Source: Myxococcales bacterium (GTDB taxonomy: Bacteria; Myxococcota_A; Bradymonadia; Bradymonadales; Bradymonadaceae). Taken from it: DNA of 15,164 nt. The stretch is from contig SKNI01000008.1 in NCBI GenBank assembly GCA_007120615.1, positions 1-15,164 on the forward strand, in the 5' to 3' direction. Position 1 is the stretch's first letter, and each line of letters opens with the position of its first letter. Shown piece after piece: positions 8,018 through 13,854 of this stretch. The notes below the pieces were generated by a model that was not told where the DNA came from, made no database searches, and saw only the letters and a program-made list of their open reading frames with translations. A program made the translations under genes and the position numbers.

Positions 8018-8836
8018 TTACCCCGATAATTTCATCACATAATGGCCCCCGTAGCGTCCGACACCGATCCGGCTGAAGCTGCCATTCATGATATTTCGGC
8101 AGTGGCCGGCGCTGGCCATCCATCCCTGCATCGCGCCTTCGGGCGTTGAGTTGGTCATGTAGATATTTTCTCCCCAGCCCCAGCCCCCGAAACCAACGTG
8201 GGAGAGTCGGCCGCCCGGGCCCATTTCTTCGGGGCTGTAGTGGCTGTAAAATCCTCGTCCCTGCTGATCCCAGCTATGCATTCGGGACGCACAGCGCATC
8301 AGAGGTTCCATGGTCACCGGGCCCACCGGTGCATATTCGTCATCACCACAGGTCTGGGTCTGAGAGCGCATCTCGTTGACGATTTCTACGACTCGCACCT
8401 CATCTGCGGCCAGGGAGCAACTCCAGGAGGAGGAGATGGCCTCGCAGTCCATCGGTTCATCCCAGGGATTGGAGCCGTCGTGGGTATCGTCCCAGAGGTC
8501 ACCGCCACATTCGGGAGGGGGACCGGTATCGGGTTGGGGTTCGGGAGTGGTGTCTTCTTCGTTTCCAGCATCTTCGCCGACGTCAGGGGTGGTGATTCCA
8601 GTGTCGTCGTCACCGTCTGGACCGGTGTCGTCGACCAGGTAGCCTGAGTCATTGAGGGATGCGTCTGATTCTGGACCGGCGTAGGTATCGGCGTAGCCTT
8701 CGCTGTCGCCCATCCCGGCGTCGGTGTTGGAGGACGACCGCGAGTTCGCGTGGGGCGGCTCTTCCAGGCAGGCCGTCGTGGCCAGAAGAAGCCCTGTGAG
8801 AATCAGCAGAACTTTGGTGTGTAGATGTATCTTCAT
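8018..8836 (-). CDS. CAP/SCP-domain lipoprotein with Asp-rich linker
   Basis: A 272-residue protein starting at ATG 8836. A TTG eighteen bases upstream (8854) is possible, but it would add six residues ahead of the basic signal-peptide start. A hydrophobic segment (9-19) ends in ATTAC, giving a lipid-modified C23. Residues about 30-115 form a low-complexity linker rich in Asp, Gly, Thr, Ser and Pro. The CAP domain occupies about 145-270: EIVNEMRSQ, then MRCASRMHSW with cavity histidine H187, FYSHYSP (H199), GWGENIYM with E223, and GWMASAGHCRNIMN with H245, then IGVG. All the usual cavity residues are retained. Six cysteines (110, 131, 140, 163, 182, 246) suggest disulfides. Bacterial CAP (YkwD-like) proteins are extracellular; their enzymatic role is unsettled. 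It converges with the DUF4139 pair, with only 16 bases between stops. Confidence 0.88.
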   Translation of the reverse strand: MKIHLHTKVLLILTGLLLATTACLEEPPHANSRSSSNTDAGMGDSEGYADTYAGPESDASLNDSGYLVDDTGPDGDDDTGITTPDVGEDAGNEEDTTPEPQPDTGPPPECGGDLWDDTHDGSNPWDEPMDCEAISSSWSCSLAADEVRVVEIVNEMRSQTQTCGDDEYAPVGPVTMEPLMRCASRMHSWDQQGRGFYSHYSPEEMGPGGRLSHVGFGGWGWGENIYMTNSTPEGAMQGWMASAGHCRNIMNGSFSRIGVGRYGGHYVMKLSG

Positions 8837-8996
8837 CGTGGGTCCGACCGGCAAAATTATGGTGCATATCTCAGGTCAGACCATCGTAATAAAAATCACT
8901 GTGGAATACACGGGGTATCAACCAGGCCTACTTTTTTCGACAGGCCGACTCCGAAAACCGGCCATGTTCCAGTAAGCCCACGCCCAAATCTTAAAT

Positions 8997-9030
8997 CGCC
9001 CGCCGTTCAGGGCGTCCTAAATAGCGGGCG
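8997..9030 (-). terminator. Weak hairpin downstream of the zinc-ribbon membrane pair
   Basis: On the minus strand, CGCCCGC (9030-9024) can pair with GCGGGCG (9003-8997), leaving a 20-base loop, followed by ATTTAAGATTT. It lies 37 bases past the stop of the 9067-9891 gene. The stem is GC-rich but the loop is long and there is no clean T run, so this is a weak candidate. The rest of the 8837-9066 gap shows nothing I can name. Confidence 0.25.
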
Positions 9031-9066
9031 CTACGAGCCGCGAACTCCCTTGTGGCCGGAGGCTCG

Positions 9067-9891
9067 CTACTTCGATCGCTTCCGAAACGGGGAGCGACGC
9101 TCAAAACGAGAGCGTATCGGGGAGGGTTCCCGGGCGGCTTTGCAGGACGGGCAGATCGAGGCTTCCACGCGAACGGCATAATCGCATTCGGCGCAGGGCA
9201 CCCTGGAGCGTTGATCAAGAGCATAAGCGGCGCCGCGAATCGCCAGCGCCATGCCCGAGAGAATCAGAAGAAAGACCAGCAGAAAAGCAAAGGTCACCAG
9301 GGGAAGAAACGGCAATAGAACCAGAATTCCCAAAACCCCGCCGGTTTCGATCCAGGCCCAGAATTGTCCGATCTTGAAATCCCGAATAAAGACCAGAAAT
9401 CGAGACCGCAACCAGGTCAATCCGAGGTTGATGGCTAGCGCGGCGAGCACGGCGGTGATGGACACCAGATACCCGTGTTCGGAGGCGATGGCGATGGTCG
9501 TGGCTTCCAGAATGCCTCGAGAGTCAGACGTGCCAGCGGCCTCGGTGAGAAAAACCGCTTCCGCTTCGGGGAGTCCCACGGCAGCCAGCATCAGGGCGAT
9601 GGTAAAAGCGCTGAACGCTCCGGTGAAGGTGTCTACGTGCATATCCTGCAGGATAGCCGAGACATCGGAGTCGTGCTGCGCGGCGGTCTCCAGCCCGGCG
9701 AGCATGGCGGCGACGATGATCGCCGGCGCCGAAACAAGCCAGGCCATCAGCACCGGAAGCATCACGATATCGTGATAAACCAGGGCCGCGACGACCAGTT
9801 GGACCACAAAAAAGGTGGTCGCCGGTCGGGCGGCCGCCGTGATCGACGGGCCGATGGTCAACGCCAGAAATCGAAGGATGGCCAGGCTCAC
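9067..9891 (-). CDS. DUF4126-like membrane protein with C-terminal zinc ribbon
   Basis: A 274-residue protein starting at GTG 9891. Hydrophobic segments at roughly residues 24-66 (two helices), 91-107, 141-160 and 185-217 predict five or so membrane helices. The pattern of a small-residue-rich helix followed by an amphipathic ETAAQHDSDVSAILQDMHVDTF segment (68-89) and another helix resembles DUF4126 proteins; I recognise this by layout and not by a unique motif. The C terminus is cytoplasmic-looking and very basic (ending RSPFRKRSK), with a CAEC...CPSC zinc ribbon (C233, C236, C247, C250). The start codon overlaps the stop of the upstream gene as GTGA, so the two are translationally coupled. 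Function is unknown. The ribbon may mediate metal, nucleic-acid or protein contacts. Confidence 0.75.
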   Translation of the reverse strand: MSLAILRFLALTIGPSITAAARPATTFFVVQLVVAALVYHDIVMLPVLMAWLVSAPAIIVAAMLAGLETAAQHDSDVSAILQDMHVDTFTGAFSAFTIALMLAAVGLPEAEAVFLTEAAGTSDSRGILEATTIAIASEHGYLVSITAVLAALAINLGLTWLRSRFLVFIRDFKIGQFWAWIETGGVLGILVLLPFLPLVTFAFLLVFLLILSGMALAIRGAAYALDQRSRVPCAECDYAVRVEASICPSCKAAREPSPIRSRFERRSPFRKRSK

Positions 9892-10577
9892 GGCGCGGAC
9901 TCCAGAAGAGTTGAGGTGATAAACCCGATCGCCGGAATCTCAGCGGAAGTGATCAGATGGAGCAGTGTCGCAAAGAAAACCACCGTCGCCGTGACCGCGG
10001 TGCCCAACATAAAGAGCAACGCAGCCGGCAGGCCCCACTCGCTGATTTGAAGCGGGCGCTCTTCGGATTCCCAGCGCAGGCGCTTTCGCAGAATGAAGAG
10101 CCCTCCTTCGATATAGGCAGCCGTCAAAAGAGGACCCACCACCGCCAGGATAAAGGCGCTGGCTCCGACCATCGGAATTACGGCCACGTTGATGAGAAGA
10201 GAGGTGGTGGCGATGGCCGCCCCGAAGATTTTGATGCTGATTCGCGCGAGAACTCGCCGCTTCGTAGACAGCCAGGTCAGTCCTCCTCGGAGCACGATGA
10301 TATGCAGGATAAAGAGGGCCATGACCTGAATCACGATCTGGAGCAGGGGGATGGCACCGGCCACGAAGCTGCCCATCGCGATAAGAGCGTAACCAAAAAG
10401 TCGCCACTGCATCTGGCGTGATTTGATCTGGTGTAGAATATCTCTTCCGGCGCTGGTGAGCATCGACTGGCAATGCGAACAACTGGCCTCTCGCAGAAGG
10501 GCTGTCGGCGAAACCTTCTCGGCGCAGCGACCGCAGCGGCCGCGGGTCAATAACTCGTTGTGATGAGCGATATTCAC
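9888..10577 (-). CDS. Membrane protein with N-terminal zinc ribbon
   Basis: A 229-residue protein starting at GTG 10577; the ribosome-binding site is poor. The N terminus holds a zinc ribbon of the form CxxC-x14-CxxC (C15, C18, C33, C36). Then come about five predicted membrane helices near residues 57-78, 79-99, 113-134, 138-160 and 182-208, with a basic loop after helix 2 (WLSTKRRVLAR) and a charged loop at about 164-177. The ribbon placement mirrors that of the next gene, which has its ribbon at the C terminus. A four-base GTGA overlap joins the two genes. I do not recognise a characterised family. The two products probably work in the same membrane complex or process; that is inference from gene coupling. 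Confidence 0.72.
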   Translation of the reverse strand: MNIAHHNELLTRGRCGRCAEKVSPTALLREASCSHCQSMLTSAGRDILHQIKSRQMQWRLFGYALIAMGSFVAGAIPLLQIVIQVMALFILHIIVLRGGLTWLSTKRRVLARISIKIFGAAIATTSLLINVAVIPMVGASAFILAVVGPLLTAAYIEGGLFILRKRLRWESEERPLQISEWGLPAALLFMLGTAVTATVVFFATLLHLITSAEIPAIGFITSTLLESAP

Positions 10578-10662
10578 GGTTGAGCCCGCACCTGGTGGAT
10601 GAAAATAATAAAAGTGGTAGAGTTATCACGATCTGATCCAAAATTGCATATCCGGAGAAGAG

Positions 10663-10842
10663 ATGGAAACGACGATTGCCGTGCAATGTCCCTGGTGCTT
10701 TGAGCGGGTCGAGATCTGGATCGATCCGAGTACCAGAGGTCAGTTGGTCAGAGATTGTGAGGTGTGCTGTCGCCCCTGGGATGTTTTCGTTGCCCGAGAT
10801 GAGGAGGGGCGACTTCAGGTCATGGTGGGGAGGTCGAATTGA
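10663..10842 (+). CDS. Small CPXCG-type cysteine-rich zinc-ribbon protein
   Basis: A 59-residue protein starting at ATG 10663 with GGAGAAG just upstream. Two cysteine pairs form a compact zinc ribbon: VQCPWCFERVEIWIDPS near residues 7-23, and DCEVCCRPWDVFV near 31-43. The layout CPxC, then IDPS, then DCxVCCRPW, then a short C-terminal tail is that of the CPXCG family of roughly 60-residue bacterial proteins. The residue after the first pair is phenylalanine where glycine is usual. The family's role is not established. It is divergent from the two zinc-ribbon membrane proteins, with an 85-base gap (10578-10662) that contains an AT-rich stretch but no promoter I can call with confidence. Confidence 0.85.
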   Translation: METTIAVQCPWCFERVEIWIDPSTRGQLVRDCEVCCRPWDVFVARDEEGRLQVMVGRSN

Positions 10843-10897
10843 GAGAAGGGCAAAGATTGCCACCGCAGCAGATTTTCTGTAGAATCGGTGGCTACTC

Positions 10898-10903
10898 TAT
10901 AAT
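10898..10903 (+). promoter_or_regulatory. Perfect -10 hexamer upstream of the AgmX-domain gene
   Basis: TATAAT at 10898-10903 is 53 bases ahead of the AgmX-domain start. The matching -35 is poor (TTCTGT at 10875-10880, 17-base spacer). A tandem repeat begins inside this hexamer, covering the expected transcription start. Confidence 0.35.
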
Positions 10904-10923
10904 CGCTTAATCGCTTAATCGCT
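10900..10923 (+). repeat. Three tandem copies of TAATCGCT
   Basis: The 8-base unit TAATCGCT is repeated exactly three times with no gap, in the 113-base intergenic stretch between the CPXCG gene and the AgmX-domain gene. It overlaps the candidate -10 and would lie in the first part of the transcript. It may be a binding array or a slippage-prone repeat. Confidence 0.8.
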
Positions 10924-10955
10924 GGAAATGAGCACCCACTGCATCGAGATGCCAA

Positions 10956-11609
10956 ATGAATGATAATCTTGAAGATTCGCAGGATCCCTCCGAGGAAAAT
11001 GGTGTTCCCGTGATGCGCCTGGCCATCGCCGGAGTGCTCGTGGCGGCGCTCTCCGTGGGCGCGGTGGCGGTGCTCGATTTGCCCTCATTCGATGAATTCT
11101 TGCAGGGGCTGCAGGGAGCATCGATGACCGGAAGTCTGGCCACCGGCCTCGATGGTGCTGAGAAAGAGGAGCCCTCCGAGGAGTTGGCCCGGGAGCCGAA
11201 AGCTCAGGCTCGACCGGTCTACGAAGGGCCCACCAGCGCCTATATCGAAGAGGGGGCAGACTCTGACTTTCTGGACCTGAGTTTTGCGGACAGCGGCGCA
11301 GAAGAGCGAAGCGGCCCTCGCGCGCTCTCTCAACGAGCGATTCAACAGGTGATCAACCGGCATCAAAGAGAGCTCTTGTCTTGCTACGGCGAAGAGTTAC
11401 AAAACGATCCGGACCTCGCCGGAGATGTAGACTTTGAATTTGCCATTCATCCCACCGGACGGGTGATGATGGCGAAAGTAGCGGGTTCCTCATTGCGCTC
11501 AAAAGCCGCCGAAGATTGTTTTGTGGAGCGGGCCAGACATTGGGACTTCCCAGAGACCAGTGGTGAGATCCCTACTCGGTTTGAGACGAGCATGACGTTC
11601 CAGTTCTAA
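10956..11609 (+). CDS. AgmX/PglI C-terminal domain protein, membrane-anchored
   Basis: A 217-residue protein starting at ATG 10956. An acidic N terminus (1-16) is followed by a single hydrophobic helix (about 20-41), predicting an inner-membrane anchor with the rest in the periplasm. A low-complexity Glu/Ala/Gly linker runs to about 120. The C-terminal domain (124-217) has the AgmX/PglI pattern: an amphipathic helix (AIQQVINRHQRELLSCYGEE), NDPDLAGDVDFEF, an IHPTGRVMMAKVAGSSL strand-turn, C188 in the EDCFV helix, then HWDFP. C143 and C188 are the two conserved cysteines and may form a disulfide. In Myxococcus this domain is known from gliding-motility proteins, and TonB-like domains share its fold. 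Stand-alone copies are common in Myxococcota and their role is unknown. No motility gene is adjacent here. Confidence 0.85.
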   Translation: MNDNLEDSQDPSEENGVPVMRLAIAGVLVAALSVGAVAVLDLPSFDEFLQGLQGASMTGSLATGLDGAEKEEPSEELAREPKAQARPVYEGPTSAYIEEGADSDFLDLSFADSGAEERSGPRALSQRAIQQVINRHQRELLSCYGEELQNDPDLAGDVDFEFAIHPTGRVMMAKVAGSSLRSKAAEDCFVERARHWDFPETSGEIPTRFETSMTFQF

Positions 11610-11652
11610 TCGAGACGACGAAGAGGCTTCTGAGCGCGGAACGCCAGCGAGT

Positions 11653-12231
11653 TCATTGAGCGCCGGTTAGCTCTCGAAGGGTCTCGATGATGTCGGGCAT
11701 CGACGATTCCTGTGCCCGGCGACGGATGCGATTGGGAACCCGGCTCTCCGGTTCGGCGTGGACGGTGTAGACGGCCAGCGTTCGGGAGTCGTCGCCGTTG
11801 AAGGTCGTCAGCGTCCAGGACCCGTCGTTGATCTTGTAGTTGCCCTCGATGAGGGTCCACTCTCGTTTCCAACTCGGGGGACCGACAGTGTGTACGGCCC
11901 GGGTCTGGGACGACAGATCACTCATTGGAAAGGGGAGTCCCACGGTGACCTCGCAGATGACGATGTCGCCGTCGCGGCTGATCTCCCGAGACTCGTCGAT
12001 TCGTGGGAGCCGACCGGCGTAATTTTCGCAGTCTTCCAAAATCGCCCATACCCGCTCCGGAGCCACATTGATGACGCCCGTGACGGTGATGCTGGGGACG
12101 TCGCTTCCCGCGACATCGGCGGTCTCGACAAGGATCTCGCCGGAGTCGAGTTTCTCCTGCTCGCCGGCAAAGGCGGTCAATGGAAAGAGGAGAACCAATA
12201 ATAGAATCGGAAAGCTCTGGCCTGGTCGCAT
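11653..12231 (-). CDS. Secreted START/SRPBCC-fold protein
   Basis: A 192-residue protein starting at ATG 12231, with GGAG about seven bases upstream. The N terminus is a Sec signal peptide (hydrophobic 8-20, cleavage after AFA near residue 22). The mature part has the helix-grip layout of polyketide-cyclase/START-type proteins: SITVTGVINVAPERVWAILED (47-67), the characteristic opening strand plus helix, then CENYAGRLPRIDESREI, a series of strands around WKREWTLIEG and DGSWTLTTF, and a long C-terminal helix (164-191). This fold binds hydrophobic ligands such as lipids. Export to the periplasm suggests lipid or quinone-like ligand handling in the envelope, but no ligand can be read from the sequence. 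It is divergent from the lyase gene, 126 bases away. Confidence 0.82.
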   Translation of the reverse strand: MRPGQSFPILLLVLLFPLTAFAGEQEKLDSGEILVETADVAGSDVPSITVTGVINVAPERVWAILEDCENYAGRLPRIDESREISRDGDIVICEVTVGLPFPMSDLSSQTRAVHTVGPPSWKREWTLIEGNYKINDGSWTLTTFNGDDSRTLAVYTVHAEPESRVPNRIRRRAQESSMPDIIETLRELTGAQ

Positions 12232-12259
12232 TGTAGTCTCCAGATAGTGAAATCATCAT

Positions 12260-12287
12260 TTGTAAGGCATCGCCCACACAGTATAGG
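12260..12287 (+). promoter_or_regulatory. Possible overlapping promoter for the lyase gene
   Basis: TTGTAA (12260-12265) and TATAGG (12282-12287) are 16 bases apart on the plus strand. They overlap the -10 of the divergent START/SRPBCC promoter candidate. If both are real, the two promoters would compete. Weak evidence. Confidence 0.25.
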
Positions 12288-12308
12288 CTGCTTTGGTCCC
12301 GCATTGAA
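12280..12308 (-). promoter_or_regulatory. Candidate promoter for the START/SRPBCC-fold gene
   Basis: On the minus strand, TTCAAT (12308-12303) and TATACT (12285-12280) are separated by 17 bases, about 50 bases ahead of the start codon. The -10 is good and the -35 is weak. Confidence 0.35.
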
Positions 12309-12327
12309 AGAGACGTTGAATGTCTGC

Positions 12328-12340
12328 AATTGATTCAATT
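12328..12340. promoter_or_regulatory. Perfect 13-base palindrome AATTGATTCAATT
   Basis: AATTGA and TCAATT are exact reverse complements around a central T. It ends five bases before the GGAG ribosome-binding site of the lyase gene. An overlapping wider dyad TTGAAT-N11-ATTCAA spans 12316-12338. It may be an operator; its AT-rich composition makes chance possible. Confidence 0.3.
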
Positions 12341-12357
12341 TTTCCCGGAGTCTGGCC

Positions 12358-13848
12358 GTGAGTAAAGAATCCATATTTCCCCAAGATGGCGCCGATAAAG
12401 ACGAATTGCTCGAAAAGATGGAGGCCATGCGCGATGGCGATGCCCATTGGCGTAACGGTCGAACCTGGAGCCTGGTCTATTTTGCGGGCGACGACCATTA
12501 CGAGTTTCTAAAGAAGGCCCACAATACCTTCTTTAGCGAAAACGGGCTCAACCCGATGGCGTTTCAGAGCTTGAAGCAGATGGAGGCGGAGGTCGTTCGA
12601 ATGACCGCCGAGATGCTCAACGGAGACGAGCAGTCGGTGGGGACGATGACGTCGGGGGGAACGGAATCGATTTTGATGGCCGTCAAGGCCGCCCGGGAGC
12701 GGTTCAAAAAAAAGCGAATGGTTCCCGGTGGGACGCCGGAGATCGTGGCGCCTCGCACGATTCATGTCGCCTTTGAGAAGGCCGCTCATTATTTCGGCTT
12801 AAAGATGCGCTACGCCCCGGTGGGTCCTGATTACCGGGTGGACGTTGAAAAATTAAAGAAGTTAGTGGGGCGAAATACGGCCATGATCGCAGCGTCGGCG
12901 CCCCAATATGTTCAGGGCATGATCGATCCCATCGAAGAGATTGGCGCCATCGCCGAGAAAGAAGATCTTCCCTTTCACGTGGACGCATGTTTCGGGGGGT
13001 TCTTTTTGCCCTGGATGGAAGAGGTCGGCTACGACTTGCCGCTCTTTGATTTTCGGGTTCCCGGGGTAACCTCGATCTCGGCAGACGTCCATAAATACGG
13101 CTACTCCGCCAAAGGGGCGTCGGTGGTGGTGTACCGAAATATGGAGTACTTAAAATATCAATTCTTCGTCTCCACCGACTGGCCCGGCGGCATCTATGCC
13201 TCGCCATCGATGCCGGGAACCCGTCCGGGCGGGCCGATTGCAGCGGCCTGGGCGGCGATGAAAGCGATCGGTAAAAGCGGCTACGTCGACCTGACCCGAA
13301 AGACCATGGAAGCCGTCGAAGTATTGAAAGAGGGCATCCTGGATATCGACGGCCTCACGATTCTGGGCAGCGAGCACGGACCGGTGGTCTGCGTGGCCTC
13401 CGACGACGATGACATCGATATTTACGCCGTCGTCGACCAACTCCACGAGAAGAACTGGCATCTCGATCGCCAGCAGAATCCCAATAGTTTTCATCTCTCG
13501 GTGATGGCCAATCATGTGGAGACGGCGCCGGAGTTTCTGGAGGACTTACGAGAAGCCGTGGAGGTAGTGCGCCGGGACCCGTCGCTGAAGAGCGAAGGGC
13601 AGGCCGCGATGTACGGAATGATCGCCAGAATTCCCTTTCGAGGAGCCGTGAAGTTCAGCGTTCAGAAGATCATGGAGGGGATGTACGGACCCGCCGGCAC
13701 GGTGCCGGATCTGGCCGATATGGGAGGAGAGGACGAAGATCTGCTCTTTCAATTGATGGACCGCTACGGCGACCAGGCCATGGAATTGCTCGACCGCATC
13801 GAAGAGTCCAAAGAGGCTCTGGTCAAGAAGCTGCCCTGGGTTCGGTAA
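12358..13848 (+). CDS. Sphingosine-1-phosphate lyase-like PLP enzyme
   Basis: A 496-residue group II decarboxylase-fold enzyme starting at GTG 12358, with GGAG seven bases upstream. Cofactor motifs are in order. TSGGTES (98-104) is the phosphate-binding loop. FHVDACFGGF (206-215) contains D209, which pairs with the PLP ring nitrogen. SADVHKYGY (241-249) carries the Schiff-base lysine K246. The following stretch, QFFVSTDWPGGIYASPSMPG, matches eukaryotic sphingosine-1-phosphate lyase almost residue for residue (the human enzyme reads QFFVDTDWQGGIYASP there). Known chemistry is retro-aldol cleavage of long-chain base phosphates to a fatty aldehyde and phosphoethanolamine. The eukaryotic membrane anchor is absent, so this form is soluble. 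Myxococcota are reported to make sphingolipids, so a catabolic role fits, but amino-acid decarboxylase activity cannot be excluded. Its stop is six bases from that of the convergent TraB-family gene. Confidence 0.88.
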   Translation: MSKESIFPQDGADKDELLEKMEAMRDGDAHWRNGRTWSLVYFAGDDHYEFLKKAHNTFFSENGLNPMAFQSLKQMEAEVVRMTAEMLNGDEQSVGTMTSGGTESILMAVKAARERFKKKRMVPGGTPEIVAPRTIHVAFEKAAHYFGLKMRYAPVGPDYRVDVEKLKKLVGRNTAMIAASAPQYVQGMIDPIEEIGAIAEKEDLPFHVDACFGGFFLPWMEEVGYDLPLFDFRVPGVTSISADVHKYGYSAKGASVVVYRNMEYLKYQFFVSTDWPGGIYASPSMPGTRPGGPIAAAWAAMKAIGKSGYVDLTRKTMEAVEVLKEGILDIDGLTILGSEHGPVVCVASDDDDIDIYAVVDQLHEKNWHLDRQQNPNSFHLSVMANHVETAPEFLEDLREAVEVVRRDPSLKSEGQAAMYGMIARIPFRGAVKFSVQKIMEGMYGPAGTVPDLADMGGEDEDLLFQLMDRYGDQAMELLDRIEESKEALVKKLPWVR

Positions 13849-13854
13849 TCCAGA

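Noticed and set aside
9940..10863. A 307-codon minus-strand open frame
   Set aside because: It runs in another frame across the zinc-ribbon membrane gene and antisense to the CPXCG gene; the Arg/Pro/Ser-rich product is typical of a frame shadow.
10859..10892. GCCACCG / CGGTGGC inverted repeat as a terminator after the CPXCG gene
   Set aside because: Seven-base stem with a 20-base loop and no following T run; it overlaps the promoter region of the next gene.
12706..12713. A8 run inside the lyase gene as a possible frameshift or phase-variation site
   Set aside because: The frame is intact and encodes a normal Phe-Lys-Lys-Lys-Arg stretch on both sides of conserved motifs; A-rich lysine codons suffice as explanation.
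13849..13854. Shared terminator between the convergent lyase and TraB-like genes
   Set aside because: Only six bases separate the stops and no hairpin with a U tract is visible nearby.
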